64,000 nucleotides of DNA from Gadus chalcogrammus. Lineage: Eukaryota; Chordata; Actinopteri; Gadiformes; Gadidae. The position numbers and the translations under genes are program-made. The stretch is from positions 13,480,527-13,544,526 of the forward strand of contig NC_079419.1 in the NCBI RefSeq assembly GCF_026213295.1, in the 5' to 3' direction. Below, one piece after another: positions 63,122-64,000 of this stretch. The notes beneath the pieces are model-generated. The model did no database searches. It saw only the letters and a list, made by a program, of their open reading frames with translations, and was not told the DNA's origin. Every line of letters starts with the position of its first letter. Position 1 is the first letter of the stretch.

Positions 63122-64000
<879 letters not shown>

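Overview
This window looks like nuclear genomic DNA of a ray-finned fish. Three things point there: a spliced vertebrate proteasome gene at the right-hand end, several tRNA-derived SINE copies with the tail layout common in teleosts, and an extreme load of (AC)n/(GT)n, (AG)n/(CT)n and longer tandem repeats. Such dense dinucleotide repeats are known from cod-like fishes (Gadiformes). A gadiform origin is my inference and not something a marker gene here proves.

The only gene I can name with confidence is psmb5, the beta-5 (chymotrypsin-like) subunit of the 20S proteasome, on the minus strand. Its second coding exon (63160-63466) and last coding exon (59007-59290) are both intact, with correct splice sites and phase. 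They are separated by a 3.87 kb intron, and a polyadenylation signal lies at 58368-58373. The first exon, with the propeptide and the catalytic threonine, lies beyond the right edge.

The rest (1 to about 58300) has no gene I can name. Positions 1-30000 alternate microsatellites and minisatellites with short unique islands. Several islands hold exon-like pieces on the plus strand (10457-10814, 13611-13751, 15417-15585, 17445-17758, 18087-18195, later 46754-46894 and 52614-52741). A CpG-rich segment near 25250-25500 looks like a 5' non-coding exon of a minus-strand gene. None of these could be tied to a known family, and whether they belong to one transcript is unknown. Positions 30900-39700 are poorer in repeats, with SINE pieces, AT-rich spacers and CpG-rich islands. 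Positions 39700-45400 form a nested segmental duplication: two copies of a unique block, two 36-bp minisatellite arrays, an extra roughly 350-bp block with a second copy 2.7 kb away, and a GT-flanked block present three times. Positions 45400-58300 return to microsatellites, with a degraded LINE reverse transcriptase fragment near 52040-52276 (minus).

I found no prokaryotic-type system, CRISPR array or intact mobile element. The most unusual structures are the 39.7-45.4 kb duplication network, a perfect 23-bp-arm hairpin at 49720-49768, the alternating purine/pyrimidine block at 23941-24122, and the unassigned exon-like islands.
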